A DNA stretch of 64,000 bases from Streptomyces armeniacus (GCF_003355155.1 NZ_CP031320.1:5571367-5635366); one strand, 5' to 3'. Positions 16,611 through 26,573 are shown, counted from the first letter of the stretch. A program made the numbers and translations. The notes: a model not told the origin generated them from the sequence alone.

Positions 16611-17549
16611 TCAGCCCTCCTGCGGCTCGCCCAGGGCGCGGACGACCGCCGACGGGCTCTCGCGGCTCAGGTGCCCCGCCAGCCAGACGCTCGTCTGGAC
16701 GAGCTTGGTGAGGTCGACCCCGGTACGGACCCCGAGCCCTTCGAGCTGCCAGAGCAGGTCCTCGGTGGCGAGGTTGCCGGTCGCGCTCCGGGCGTACGGG
16801 CAGCCGCCGAGTCCGCCCGCCGACGTGTCCACCGTGGTCACTCCGTGCTGGAGTGCGACGAGCGTGTTGGCGAGCCCTTGGCCGTAGGTGTCGTGGAAGT
16901 GGACGGCGATGCGGTCGATCGGTACGCCGGCGGCCGTCAACGCTCCCAGCAGCGCGCCGACACGGCCCGGGGTGGCGACGCCGATGGTGTCGCCGAGGCT
17001 GAGTTCGGTGCAGCCCAGGGAGATCAGTCTGGTCGCGACGTCGACGACCTGCGCCGTGGGGACGGCACCTTCCCAGGGGTCGCCCCAGCACATGGACAGA
17101 TATCCGCGTACGGTAAGGCCGGCTTCGCGGGCCAGGCCGATTACGGGGGCGAACATGTCAAGGGACGCGGCGACGGTACGGTTGAGGTTTGCCTGCGCGA
17201 AGCTCTCGGTGGCCGAAGCGAATACCGCGATGTCGGAGACACCGAGGTCGAGGGCGCGGCGCAGGCCCCGCTCGTTGGGTACGAGCACGGGGTAGCGGAC
17301 CCCGGGGCGGCGGTCGACCCGGCGAAGGACTTCCTCGGCGTCGGCCAGCTGCGGTACCCACTTGGGGTGCACCATGCTCGTGGCCTCGATGACCCGGTGC
17401 CCGGCGTCCGCAAGGCGTTCGATGAACTCGGCCTTCACCCCGGTGTCCACGGGCCGGGGCTCGTTCTGGAGTCCGTCGCGGGGGCCGACCTCGCAGATCG
17501 TGACAGCTTCGGGGAGTCCGGGAAGCGGTGCGGTCCCGCAGCCGCTCAT
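16611..17549 (-). CDS. mvaB: Hydroxymethylglutaryl-CoA lyase
   Basis: Cleaves HMG-CoA to acetoacetate and acetyl-CoA. The 312-residue TIM barrel starts with the catalytic EVGPRDGLQNE motif, carries metal-binding HFHD, and has the family signature GGLGGCPYA followed by TGNLATED with the active-site Cys. It starts 47 bp after the stop of the HMG-CoA reductase gene on the same strand, an arrangement known from mevalonate catabolism in Pseudomonas. In this cluster it could also finish a route in which the hydratase and carboxylase genes on the other strand make HMG-CoA. Confidence 0.93.
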   Translation of the reverse strand: MSGCGTAPLPGLPEAVTICEVGPRDGLQNEPRPVDTGVKAEFIERLADAGHRVIEATSMVHPKWVPQLADAEEVLRRVDRRPGVRYPVLVPNERGLRRALDLGVSDIAVFASATESFAQANLNRTVAASLDMFAPVIGLAREAGLTVRGYLSMCWGDPWEGAVPTAQVVDVATRLISLGCTELSLGDTIGVATPGRVGALLGALTAAGVPIDRIAVHFHDTYGQGLANTLVALQHGVTTVDTSAGGLGGCPYARSATGNLATEDLLWQLEGLGVRTGVDLTKLVQTSVWLAGHLSRESPSAVVRALGEPQEG

Positions 17550-17595
17550 CGCCCGGACCTCATCGCCCGGACGTGCCTGATCGACCGCACGTGCC

Positions 17596-18870
17596 TCATC
17601 GACCGGACCGCAGCTCGGCCAGGACCTGCCCGGCGTGGTCGGCGCGGACCTTCCCGTCGGCGATCAAACGGGCGACGACGGTCGGCACTTCCTCGGCGGT
17701 GGCGCCGACGGTGGAGGCGATGTTGCGGGCGTGCAGGGACATGTGGCCGCGCTGGATGCCCTCTGTGGCCAGGGCACGTACGGCGGCGAAGTTCTGGGCC
17801 AGGCCGACCGCGGTGACGATCTCCGCGAGCTCTGCGGCCGTCCGTACTCCGAGGAGGGTGACCGCGGCCTGCGCGACGGGGTGCACTCTGGTTGCACCGC
17901 CGACGAGCCCTACCGGCATGGGCAGTTCGAGGGTGGCGGCGACGTTGCCGTCGGCGTCCTTCTCGAAGCGTGACAGCGACGTGTAGAGACCCGCGGCGGA
18001 GATCGCGTGGGAGTGGGCGCCGGCCTCGACGGCGCGGGTGTCGTTCCCGGTGGCGAGGACGACGGCGGTGATTCCGTTCATGATGCCCTTGTTGTGCGTG
18101 GCGGCCCGGTACGGGTCGGCCTCGGCGAGGGCGGCGGCATGGATGACGTTGTCGACGACGACGGCGCCCCCGAGTGCTTCGGCGTCGAACACCGCGCGGG
18201 CGCGGGAGAGTCGGAGATCGGCCTTGTTGGTGAGAATCCGGAGCAGGCTGTTCCCGCCGGCGATCTCGGCCGCACGCCCGGCGACCGCCTCGGCCATGGT
18301 GTTGACCGCGTTGGCGCCCATCGCGTCGCGCACGTCGACTCTCAGGTGCGCGACCACGTACGTGCCCGCACGTGAGGGCACCAGCCGGACCGCGATGTCG
18401 CGGACACCGCCCCCGAACTCGACGAGCTTCGGGTCCTGCGCGTTCGCCAACGCGATCAGCTCGTCACGGGCTTCCAGCAGCCGTACGCGCCCCGCCTCGG
18501 GGTCCGAGACGTCGACGATCTGGATCTGGGCCTGCATGACGGGCGTGGTCGAGGAGGTGGTGAACCCGCCGTGGATCCGTGCGATCTTGGCGGCGTTGCT
18601 GGCCGCGGCGACGACCGAGGCCTCCTCGGTGGCCATGGGCACCAGCACGTCGGCGCCGTTGACGACGAAGTTCGTCGCGACCCCCAGCGGTACGCCGAGG
18701 ATTCCGGTGACGTTCTCGATCATGTGGTCGGCGAGTCCGAGGCCGAGCCCCTGGCCGGGGTCGAAGGCGGCGAGCGACGCGGGGTCGACGCCGGCGGCCT
18801 CGGCGACCGACTTGCGCCGGGCCTCGACGGAGAGATCCCGGAGACCGTGGATACGACTTGTGCGGGGCAT
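17596..18870 (-). CDS. mvaA: Class II (degradative) HMG-CoA reductase
   Basis: Interconverts mevalonate and HMG-CoA. The 424-residue length and the motifs match the soluble class II enzyme of Pseudomonas mevalonii: Glu83 in TEEASVV, DAMGAN at 182-187, Lys261, Asp277 in GNDTRAVEAGAH, and the catalytic His376 in RGHMSLH. No membrane anchor is present. GGGAGG lies 5 nt before the ATG. The 98-bp gap to the upstream regulator gene may hold its own promoter. Pairing with HMG-CoA lyase and absence of other mevalonate-pathway genes argue for catabolic use. Biosynthetic use cannot be excluded. Confidence 0.93.
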   Translation of the reverse strand: MPRTSRIHGLRDLSVEARRKSVAEAAGVDPASLAAFDPGQGLGLGLADHMIENVTGILGVPLGVATNFVVNGADVLVPMATEEASVVAAASNAAKIARIHGGFTTSSTTPVMQAQIQIVDVSDPEAGRVRLLEARDELIALANAQDPKLVEFGGGVRDIAVRLVPSRAGTYVVAHLRVDVRDAMGANAVNTMAEAVAGRAAEIAGGNSLLRILTNKADLRLSRARAVFDAEALGGAVVVDNVIHAAALAEADPYRAATHNKGIMNGITAVVLATGNDTRAVEAGAHSHAISAAGLYTSLSRFEKDADGNVAATLELPMPVGLVGGATRVHPVAQAAVTLLGVRTAAELAEIVTAVGLAQNFAAVRALATEGIQRGHMSLHARNIASTVGATAEEVPTVVARLIADGKVRADHAGQVLAELRSGR

Positions 18871-18968
18871 GGCGCCCTCCCACCTCGGTGTGGCTGCGTA
18901 CGGGAGGGGACGCTAGTGGGCATGACATCGGCCAGGAACGGACTGATCGTCCACTAACCAACGCACCG

Positions 18969-20810
18969 TTATGGGCCTTTGGTCAGTTGGACGAGGCGCA
19001 CCGCGACGGTGATACGGAAGAGGCGGTCCGGCTCCTGCCAGTCCGCGCCGAGCAGTTCCGCCGCCCGCTCGAGCCGCTGGAGGACGGTGTTCTTGTGCAG
19101 GTGGAGGACGCGCGCGGTCGCGACCGGGCTCATCCTGTGGGCCAGGTAGGCGGCGAGGGTGGGCAGCAGCTTGCCCGCGTGCTCCGCGTCCCAGTCCAGC
19201 ACGGGCCCGAGCACGCGCCGCACATACGTCGCCACGCGTGCTTCCCCCGGGCCGAACAGGGCCGTGTACGGGAGGTACTCGTCGACGGTGACGGCTGTGT
19301 CGCTCAGTCCGAGCGACGGCAGGATCCGTACGCATGCCGAGGCCGCCTCGACCTGGCCGCGCAGGTCGCCGGCAGCCTCGGCGAAGCCCGCGCCGACGGC
19401 CAGTACGGGCACCCGGACGGCGCGGCTGACGGTCGCGTGGACCCGCGCACCGGCCACCCCCGGGTCGGGATCGGCGGTGAGCGCCACGACCCGGTCGGCG
19501 TGTTCACCGACGGGGCCGCCGTTCCTGCGGAGGGCACGGACGGCCTCGCGGCGGCGTTCGGCCGGGACGGAGACCACGACCGCGGACCGCAGCTCGTCGA
19601 GCCGGATGCCGCGGGCGCGGGCGCGGGTGGCAAGGCCGGCACGGCGGTCGGCGTCGTCGGAGAGCATGTCGGCCAGCAGGTCGCCCCGAACGCGCTGCTC
19701 GGCCTCGATCATGGCGTCCTGTTTGAGCTTCAGCAGCGCGGTGATCTGGGCGGCGCGTTCGGCGGTTCGCAGCTCGACGGGCCCGAACTCCAGCTCACCC
19801 TGCGTCAGCAGCAGCGCGCCCAGCAGGGCGGGCCCGGCGAGGACGGCGACCGCGTAGCTGCCGTCTCCCGCGGACGCGCACCGTCCGCTGCGGCGGCTGC
19901 GGTCCACCGCGTCGGCGAGAGACGGGTCGAGGCGGCCGGTGTCGAGAAGCTCGACGTCGCACCGTAGGGCGCGCCCGAGCGCGGTCGCGACATCCGGTGC
20001 CTCGCCGCCCTGGAGGACAAGGCTGGTGAGGTCGCTGTGCACCTCGCTGGCCCGTTCCATCGCCTCGACGTGCCGTGCGAGCTCCCCGTACGCGCGGCGG
20101 GTCTCGTCCGCCGACTCCTGAGTACGCGCGAGGAGGCGGGCGGTCTGCAGCACGATGGCGGCGTGGTCGGCGAAAGCCGAGAGCAGGGAGACCTCGTCGG
20201 GGGAGAAAGCGTGCTCCACGCGGTTCGCGGCGAACAGCACACCGATCACCTCGTCGCCGGCCAGCAGCGGGACGCCGAGCAGGGACACGAGTCCTTCCGC
20301 GGCGACGGCGGCGTCGATGGCCGAGTCGTGCGGCACCTGGGTCATCGTGGTGTACCTGGACGTCCAGCTCGGCCGCCGCCCCTCGACCACCTGGCTCGCC
20401 AGGCCCATGCCGGGCGGCACCCGTAGGCCGAGGAAGGAGGGCGCGACGGTGCCGAGCGTCGTACGTACCCGCAGCTCCTGGCTGTCCGCGTCGAACTCGG
20501 ACAGATAGGTCACGTCGGTGCCCACCAGGTCGTGTGCCCGCTCGACGAGCCGGCCCAGCAGCTCGTCGACGTCGCGCAGCTGCGCGAGCTCGCGCGCGGA
20601 GGAGAACAGCGCAGCGAGCTCCTGGCCGCGGCGCCGCCAGCGGTCGGAGGTCGAACGCAGGCGCCGCAGCTCGTGGCCGACGCGCGCGGCGGCCAGCTCG
20701 GGCAGGTCCGTCTCGGCGAGCAGGGCGTCCACGTCGACCTCCTGCTCCGCGGACGCCGCCCGCAACAGGTCGACGACGGCCTCGACGGGGATGGCGTCGG
20801 TGTCGGCCAC
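18969..20810 (-). CDS. GAF-domain PucR/CdaR-type transcriptional regulator
   Basis: A 613-residue activator-type protein. An N-terminal helical part is followed by a GAF domain (about 75-215: LVGTDVTYLSEF through PDEVSLLSAFADHAAIVL), a central region, and a C-terminal PucR helix-turn-helix (LAHRMSPVATARVLHLHKNT). Members usually sense a pathway metabolite and activate adjacent catabolic genes. It sits between the HMG-CoA genes and the divergent carboxylase operon and probably controls both. The GTG at 20810 follows GAGG at good spacing; a GTG at 20822 with AGGGAA upstream is an alternative. Confidence 0.88.
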   Translation of the reverse strand: MADTDAIPVEAVVDLLRAASAEQEVDVDALLAETDLPELAAARVGHELRRLRSTSDRWRRRGQELAALFSSARELAQLRDVDELLGRLVERAHDLVGTDVTYLSEFDADSQELRVRTTLGTVAPSFLGLRVPPGMGLASQVVEGRRPSWTSRYTTMTQVPHDSAIDAAVAAEGLVSLLGVPLLAGDEVIGVLFAANRVEHAFSPDEVSLLSAFADHAAIVLQTARLLARTQESADETRRAYGELARHVEAMERASEVHSDLTSLVLQGGEAPDVATALGRALRCDVELLDTGRLDPSLADAVDRSRRSGRCASAGDGSYAVAVLAGPALLGALLLTQGELEFGPVELRTAERAAQITALLKLKQDAMIEAEQRVRGDLLADMLSDDADRRAGLATRARARGIRLDELRSAVVVSVPAERRREAVRALRRNGGPVGEHADRVVALTADPDPGVAGARVHATVSRAVRVPVLAVGAGFAEAAGDLRGQVEAASACVRILPSLGLSDTAVTVDEYLPYTALFGPGEARVATYVRRVLGPVLDWDAEHAGKLLPTLAAYLAHRMSPVATARVLHLHKNTVLQRLERAAELLGADWQEPDRLFRITVAVRLVQLTKGP

Positions 20811-21018
20811 GGGCCACCTCACTTCCCTGTGCTGACGGCCCTGAGCACTACCGGAGATCCTGTACCGACGATACATAGTCGGCCGACGTCCGTACTCGTA
20901 GCGTCCAGACCGCGGGCGATACGGAGAACGTACGTGAAAATCGAAACCAACCCTTTCCTATCGATCATCCCCATCGGCCCGCCACGATCCGCACCGACGC
21001 AGTCAAGGGAGACAGCGC
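20811..21018. promoter_or_regulatory. Divergent promoter region with several dyads
   Basis: The gap between the regulator gene and hyuA holds an imperfect dyad GTACCGACGATAC at 20862-20874 and, 3 bp further, the perfect palindrome GTCGGCCGAC at 20878-20887. An ACGTACGT element lies at about 20928-20936. AAGGGAGA before the hyuA ATG is its Shine-Dalgarno. The dyads are candidate sites for the GAF/PucR regulator. Confidence 0.5.
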
Positions 21019-23076
21019 ATGACGCTTCACGTGGGCATTGACGTCGGTGGCACGTTCACCGACGCCGTGGCGATCCTGGACGGCCGAGCGATCCGGGGCA
21101 AGGCGTTCTCCACCAGGGACGTGACCACCGGGATCCTCGGCGCGCTGGGCGTGCTCCAGGAGCGTGCGGGACTGACGGAGGCCGAGTTCTTCACCGCGGT
21201 GGATCGCTTCGTCCTGGGCAACACCATCGTGACCAACGCCGTCGACGAGCAGAAGTACGCCGCCGTCGGACTGCTGACCACCCAGGGCTTCCGGGACACC
21301 CTCCGCATCGCCCGCTCGGCGCGCACCGACGAACGCGACCCGCACAAGATGTCCCCGCCGCCCGACATCGTGGAGCGCCGCCGCATTGTCGAGGTCGCCG
21401 AGCGGGTCGACGCGCACGGCGAGGTGCTGATCCCCCTCACCCACAGCACGATCGCCGACGCGGTGGACGCGGTGCTCGCGACGGGTGCCGAGGCCATCGC
21501 GGTGTGTCTGCTGTGGTCGTTCCGGAACCCCGGCCATGAACAGGCGATCGGCGAGTACCTCGACAAGCACCACCCGGACGTCCCGTACACGCTCTCCAGC
21601 GAGTTGACGCCCGTCTACCGCGAATACGAGCGGATGGTCACGACCGCGCTGGACGCCGCCGTGAAGCCGATCGTGGCGTCGCACTTCGACCATCTCGCCG
21701 ACGAGCTGCGGGGCCGGGGGCTGCGCGCGCTCGTACAGATCATGCAGGTGCACGGCGGGTTCCTGTCGGTGGAGGAGACCGGCAAGGCCCCGATCTCGAT
21801 GTTCAACTCCGGTCCGGTGGGCGGTGTCACCGGCGCCCGGCTGCTGGGCAGGCAGCTCGGCCGCCGCCGGGTGCTGACCGCGGACATGGGAGGCACGAGC
21901 CTCGACGCGGCCGCGATCATCGACGACGAGTTCCGGTTGCTGCCGCGGGCCGAGATCGGCGGTCTGCCCACCAGCCTGACCGCCGTCGACATCGAGACCA
22001 TCGGAGCCGGCGGCGGCAGCCTCGCCTGGGTCGACGGACGCAGCCTGCTGCGCGTCGGTCCGCACAGCGCGGGGTCCACGCCGGGCCCGGCCTGCTACGG
22101 CAAGGGCGGCACCCGGCCCGCGGTCACCGACGCCGCGCTGGTGCTCGGGCTGATCAACGCGGACTACTACCTGGGCGGCACCGTCCCCCTGTACGAGGAG
22201 CAGGCGCGGGCCGCGCTACGCAAGCACGTGGCCGATCCGCTGGGCATCACCGAGGACGCGGCGGCCGCGGGGGTGTACCGGCTGGCGACATCGCAGATGT
22301 CGAACGCGCTGCGCAAGATCACCGTGAACCGCGGCCACGACCCGCGCGAGTTCACCCTCGTCGGCTTCGGCGGCGCCTGCGGGCTGTTCGCCGCGAGCAT
22401 CGCCGCGGAGGCGGGCGTCCGCGAGGTCGTGATCCCGCGCGACGCCGCAGTGTTCTCCGCGCATGGCCTCATGCACGCGGACTCGGTGTTCTCCGCCGTG
22501 CAGACCAGCCCGTGGACGATGGATCAGCCCGCTGCCGCGCTGGACAGGGAGTTCGCCGCCCTTGAGGAACGCGCGCAGGCGTGGTTCGAGGCCGAGCGGA
22601 TCCCCGGGAACCGGCGGGAGTTGCACCGTGAGGCGGACATGAAGTTCGTCGGCCAGATCTTCGAGGTGACCACTCGGCTGCACGCGGGTACGTTCGGCGA
22701 GGCGGACAAGGACGGCCTGCGGGCCCGGTTCCTCGCCGACTACGAAGAGGAGTTCGGCGCGGGCACCGCCTGGACCGAGGCCGAGATCCTGCTCGTCAAC
22801 TCCCGGGTGCGCGCCATCGGCCGCAGTGACGTGCAGACCATGGAGCACCTGGCTGGTGCGGGCGAGGAGCGCCACGAGCTCACCCACCGTCAGGTGACCG
22901 AGCCGCTGGCCGGCGAGCGCACCGGAATGGACGTGCACCGCGGGTTCGGTGCGCTCGGCCGCGCCACCGGGCCGTGCCTGCTGGAGGAGCCCGACACGAC
23001 GGTGTACGTGCCGGCCGGCGCCACCGTCGAGCTGACCGACAGCGGCGACTTCCTGCTGCGTCTCGCCGACCGCTGA
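21019..23076 (+). CDS. hyuA: HyuA-type subunit: hydantoinase / ATP-dependent ketone-carboxylase beta subunit family
   Basis: A 685-residue ATP-using subunit. It opens with the actin-like phosphate motif GIDVGGTFTDA (6-16), continues with GNTIVTNAV, and has ADMGGTSLDAAA and IGAGGGS further on, all hallmarks of the HyuA/5-oxoprolinase family. Members include N-methylhydantoinase A, acetone carboxylase and acetophenone carboxylase beta subunits. The next gene supplies the HyuB partner and a gamma-like tail, which favours a carboxylase of the acetophenone type. The CoA-transferase and hydratase further on fit a product that is a carboxylic acid. The substrate is unknown. Confidence 0.88.
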   Translation: MTLHVGIDVGGTFTDAVAILDGRAIRGKAFSTRDVTTGILGALGVLQERAGLTEAEFFTAVDRFVLGNTIVTNAVDEQKYAAVGLLTTQGFRDTLRIARSARTDERDPHKMSPPPDIVERRRIVEVAERVDAHGEVLIPLTHSTIADAVDAVLATGAEAIAVCLLWSFRNPGHEQAIGEYLDKHHPDVPYTLSSELTPVYREYERMVTTALDAAVKPIVASHFDHLADELRGRGLRALVQIMQVHGGFLSVEETGKAPISMFNSGPVGGVTGARLLGRQLGRRRVLTADMGGTSLDAAAIIDDEFRLLPRAEIGGLPTSLTAVDIETIGAGGGSLAWVDGRSLLRVGPHSAGSTPGPACYGKGGTRPAVTDAALVLGLINADYYLGGTVPLYEEQARAALRKHVADPLGITEDAAAAGVYRLATSQMSNALRKITVNRGHDPREFTLVGFGGACGLFAASIAAEAGVREVVIPRDAAVFSAHGLMHADSVFSAVQTSPWTMDQPAAALDREFAALEERAQAWFEAERIPGNRRELHREADMKFVGQIFEVTTRLHAGTFGEADKDGLRARFLADYEEEFGAGTAWTEAEILLVNSRVRAIGRSDVQTMEHLAGAGEERHELTHRQVTEPLAGERTGMDVHRGFGALGRATGPCLLEEPDTTVYVPAGATVELTDSGDFLLRLADR

Positions 23077-23101
23077 TTCCCGCCTGTCAAAGGAGACGAA
23101 C

Positions 23102-25264
23102 ATGACCAGCGCCCCGCACGCATTGCCCGACGGGTACGACCCGGTCACCCTCGAAGTGATCCGCATGCGCCTCGACTCCATCGTGGAGGAGATGGGCATC
23201 GCGATGATCCGCTCGTCCGGCTCCCCGGTGATCACCGAGGCCGGCGACTTCAACACCGCGCTGTTCGACCCCACGGGCCGGATCTACGCCTACTCCGACT
23301 ACGTGCAGTTCCACATCGGGTCCGGCAGCGTGGCCGTACAGAATCTGGTGAAGACGATCGAGGGCGAGCCGCTCGCGCCCGGCGACGCGTTCATCTCCAA
23401 CGACCCGCACACCGCCGGTGCGAGCCACCCGCCCGACACCAACGTGATCTCGCCGATCTTCCACGCTGACGAACTGGTCGGCTGGGCGCAGTCCCAGGCA
23501 CACCTGCTCGACGTCGGCGGCATGACGCCCGGCGGATTCGCGCCCGGAGCCCACGACTGCTACTCCGAGGCGCTGCGACTGCCGCCCGGGGTGAAGATCT
23601 TCGAGCGGGGCGAGCCCGTGGAGTGGGTGCGCCGGCTGCTGCTCAACAACGTCCGCGTGCCCGCGCTGTTCTGGAACGACGTGCGCAGCCTGGTGGCGAG
23701 CAACAACACCGGAATCCGGCGGCTGCTCAGCACGATCGAAGAGTTCGGCCCGGACCGGTTCCGCAATTACACGAAGCTGTCGTTCGAGCTGGCCGAGCAG
23801 GTCGTACGGGAGCGGATCGCCCACATCCCCGACGGCACGTACACGGCGGAGGAGTGGACCGAGCACAACGGGCACGTCGACGAGCTCTACCGCGTCGCCT
23901 GCACCATGACCAAGCGCGACAGGCAGGTCAGCTTCGACTTCACCGGCTCCAGCGAGCAGACCGACGGGTTCATCAACTGCAGCTACGGCGCGCTGGTCGG
24001 CAGCGTCGCGAGCGCGATCGTGCCGATCCTCGCCTGGGACGTCCCGTTCAACGAGGGCGTCATGACCGCGTTCGACATCGTGGCCGAGCCCGGCTCGATC
24101 GTGAACCCCCGGCCGCCGGCCCCGATCAGCAACGGGCACCTCACCACTGGTGCGCGGGTGAGCCGCGTCGTGACCAAGCTGATGAACGACGCGTGCCGCG
24201 CCAGCGACGACGACACGGTCCGCAGCCGCACCCAGGGCGTCTGGGCCGACTCGTGGACCGGCGGGATCTCCGCGGGCACCGCCGACAACGGCGAGTACTT
24301 CGTGCTGTTCAACATGGACGGCGGCGGCATGGGTGCCGGCGCCCAGCCGGAGCTCGACGGTCTCGACTGCGCCGGGATGATGACGCAGGTCAACAACATG
24401 CTGCCGGACGTCGAGATGAACGAGATGCTCTACCCGGTGCTCTACCTGTGGAAACAGCTCAACACCGACAGCGCCGGGCACGGCGCACACCGCGGCGGGC
24501 TCGGGCTGCGCTTCGCGTGGACGCTGCACGGCGCCCAGGAGGTCACGCAGACTGTGTTCGCCCCGAACGCCCAGGTCGTGGCCGACGGCTACGGCGGTGG
24601 ATTGCCCGGCGGCGGCAGCGGTCACGAGGTGTGGCGCCGTACCGATGTCGCCGGGCAGCTGGCCGAGGGCCGGGTCCCCACCCGGGACACGCTGGGCGCG
24701 GAGGAGAAGGAGCTGCTGGCCATCAACCAGCAGTCCGTGCCGATCCGTTCCGGGGACGTGCTGGTGCAGTGGATCGCCGGCGGAGGCGGCTACGGCGACC
24801 CGCTGCTCCGTGACCCGGCGCTCGTCGCCGCCGACGTGCGCGACCGCTATGTCCCTGCCGCCACGGCGCAATACACCTACGGCGTGGTCCTCGCCGACGG
24901 CGTCGCCGACGAGGCGGCCACCCGCCGTGCGCGCACGGCGCTGCGCCGCGCACGCCTGGGCAGGAACCCCGCCAGGGAGGTCCCGGAGGCGTCCCCGGCC
25001 GAGTCCTCCGCGCCGCGCCGCGACGCCCACGGCTGGTACGTGCCCGCCAGCGGCGCCCGCCTCGGCACCGGTGAGGACTGGCACGACGCCGCGCTGAGGA
25101 CCACCCACGTCGCCGCCGACCGGCTCGCCGAGCACGGCGTCCGCGCGCGCCCGCGCACCGAAGGCCGCAGGGTGCTCATCGACGAGTTCTACAGTCCCGA
25201 CTGCGGCACCCTCCTGGAGGCACGTGTCCGCGTGGACGCCCACGTGGATGCTCACGGTGAGTGA
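23102..25264 (+). CDS. hyuB: HyuB-type subunit with a fused gamma-subunit-like C-terminus
   Basis: A 720-residue protein; AAAGGAGA lies before the ATG. The HyuB domain fills about residues 10-600, with ISNDPHTAGASHPPD, FDFTGSSEQTDGFINCS and the closing GGGGYGDPLLR motif. After a linker of about 45 residues comes a separate tail of about 70 residues. It has GEDWHDAALRTT and, near the end, EFYSPDCGTLLEARV. That tail resembles the small gamma subunit of acetone/acetophenone carboxylases, which ends in a Cys-containing CGTLLDVEV motif and is usually a separate gene. One of the usual paired Cys is Ser here. The fusion supports a carboxylase role over hydantoin hydrolysis. Confidence 0.85.
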   Translation: MTSAPHALPDGYDPVTLEVIRMRLDSIVEEMGIAMIRSSGSPVITEAGDFNTALFDPTGRIYAYSDYVQFHIGSGSVAVQNLVKTIEGEPLAPGDAFISNDPHTAGASHPPDTNVISPIFHADELVGWAQSQAHLLDVGGMTPGGFAPGAHDCYSEALRLPPGVKIFERGEPVEWVRRLLLNNVRVPALFWNDVRSLVASNNTGIRRLLSTIEEFGPDRFRNYTKLSFELAEQVVRERIAHIPDGTYTAEEWTEHNGHVDELYRVACTMTKRDRQVSFDFTGSSEQTDGFINCSYGALVGSVASAIVPILAWDVPFNEGVMTAFDIVAEPGSIVNPRPPAPISNGHLTTGARVSRVVTKLMNDACRASDDDTVRSRTQGVWADSWTGGISAGTADNGEYFVLFNMDGGGMGAGAQPELDGLDCAGMMTQVNNMLPDVEMNEMLYPVLYLWKQLNTDSAGHGAHRGGLGLRFAWTLHGAQEVTQTVFAPNAQVVADGYGGGLPGGGSGHEVWRRTDVAGQLAEGRVPTRDTLGAEEKELLAINQQSVPIRSGDVLVQWIAGGGGYGDPLLRDPALVAADVRDRYVPAATAQYTYGVVLADGVADEAATRRARTALRRARLGRNPAREVPEASPAESSAPRRDAHGWYVPASGARLGTGEDWHDAALRTTHVAADRLAEHGVRARPRTEGRRVLIDEFYSPDCGTLLEARVRVDAHVDAHGE

Positions 25265-25316
25265 GCCAACGAGCGCGCCGGTACCGAAAGCGACCACCTA
25301 CGGATCAGGGGCGAAC

Positions 25317-26573
25317 ATGGGCATCAACGACAGCGGGATTGCGAACATGCTTCCGGGCGGCCTGTCCGAGGGTGCGCTGCGCGGCGTCGTGGTCCTGGAC
25401 ATCACTCGCGTCGTGGCGGGCCCGTTCTGCTCGATGCTGCTGGCGGACCTCGGCGCGACCGTGATCAAGATCGAGAACCCGAGGGACCCGGACTACGCAC
25501 GGGACTTCCCGCCCAAACTGAAGTCCGCCGCCGGCGACGAGTTCAGCGGGTTCTTCGCACAGTTCAACCGCAACAAGTTCGGGCTGACCCTCGACCTGTC
25601 AACCGACGACGGCAAGGACGTACTCAAGCGGCTGACCCGGCGCGCCGACGTGCTGGTCGAGAACTTCCGGCCCGGCACGATGGACAAGCTCGGTGTCGGT
25701 TACAACGTGCTGCGCGCGGAGAACCCCCGCCTGGTGTACACGGCGATCTCCGGCTACGGGCAGACCGGCCCGTACCGGCGCCGGCCCGCGTACGACAACA
25801 GCGCACAGGCCACGGGCGGGTTGTGGTCGATGAACGGGTTCCCCGACCGGCCGCCCGCGCGGGTGGGCACGATCATCGGCGACCTGTCCGCGACGCTGTA
25901 CGCCGTCATCGGCACGCTGGCCGCGCTGCGGCAGACGGAGAAGACCGGGGAGGGGCAGCTGGTCGACGTGTCGCAGCAGGACTCGGTGCTCAGCCTGACC
26001 GAGAACGCCGTCGTGTCGTACACGGTGGATGGCAAGGTCCCCGGACCGCTGGGGAACGAGCACCCGTTCGTCAAGCCGTACGAGCTCTACCCGTGCAAGG
26101 ACGGGTTCGTGTTCTTCGGCGGCTACACCGACAAGTTCTGGCGCCTGTCCTGCGAGCTGTTCGGGCAGCCCGAGCTCGCCAACGACCCCGAGATCGACAG
26201 CATGGCCAAACGCTTCGACCCCGAGGTCTACGAGCGGCGTGTCCGGCCGCTGCTGCACACGTGGTTCGAGGACAAGTCGAAGACCGAGTTGGAGGAAATC
26301 GCCGGCGACTCCGTGCCGTTGAGCGCGGTCAAGGACATCGGCGAGGTCGTCGAGGATCCGCAGATCGCCGCGCGCGACATGATCGTCGACGTGGCGTACC
26401 CCGAGTTCGGGGAGCTGCGGATGTTCGGCTCCCCCGTCAAGCTCGGCAGCACGCCCACCCAGCCGCGCGGTCTGGCACCCGGCGTCGGCCAGCACGCCGA
26501 CACGGTCCTGCGGGCACTCGCCGACCTCGACGAGGGGCAGATCGCCGCGCTGCGGGAGAAGGGCGTCATCTGA
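25317..26573 (+). CDS. Class III (CaiB/BaiF) CoA-transferase
   Basis: Transfers CoA between carboxylic acids. The 418-residue protein has the family N-terminus (RGVVVLDITRVVAGPF, LADLGATVIKIE), NRNKFGLTLDL, and the catalytic Asp189 in IIGDLSATLYA. The ATG at 25317 follows AGGGGCG; a GTG at 25257 that would overlap hyuB is a longer alternative. It lies downstream of the carboxylase genes and overlaps the hydratase gene by one base. It probably activates the carboxylation product, or a downstream acid, as its CoA ester. Confidence 0.9.
   Translation: MGINDSGIANMLPGGLSEGALRGVVVLDITRVVAGPFCSMLLADLGATVIKIENPRDPDYARDFPPKLKSAAGDEFSGFFAQFNRNKFGLTLDLSTDDGKDVLKRLTRRADVLVENFRPGTMDKLGVGYNVLRAENPRLVYTAISGYGQTGPYRRRPAYDNSAQATGGLWSMNGFPDRPPARVGTIIGDLSATLYAVIGTLAALRQTEKTGEGQLVDVSQQDSVLSLTENAVVSYTVDGKVPGPLGNEHPFVKPYELYPCKDGFVFFGGYTDKFWRLSCELFGQPELANDPEIDSMAKRFDPEVYERRVRPLLHTWFEDKSKTELEEIAGDSVPLSAVKDIGEVVEDPQIAARDMIVDVAYPEFGELRMFGSPVKLGSTPTQPRGLAPGVGQHADTVLRALADLDEGQIAALREKGVI

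Noticed and set aside
14773..17091. Long minus-strand frame covering the regulator remnant and HMG-CoA lyase region
   Set aside because: Only the short MALRIDF segment is real. The remainder is antisense to the kinase or out of frame with the lyase.
21019..25264. hyuA/hyuB as 5-oxoprolinase or hydantoinase for glutathione or hydantoin breakdown
   Set aside because: Not excluded, but the gamma-like tail, CoA-transferase and hydratase neighbours fit an ATP-dependent carboxylase better; no hydantoin racemase or carbamoylase gene is present.
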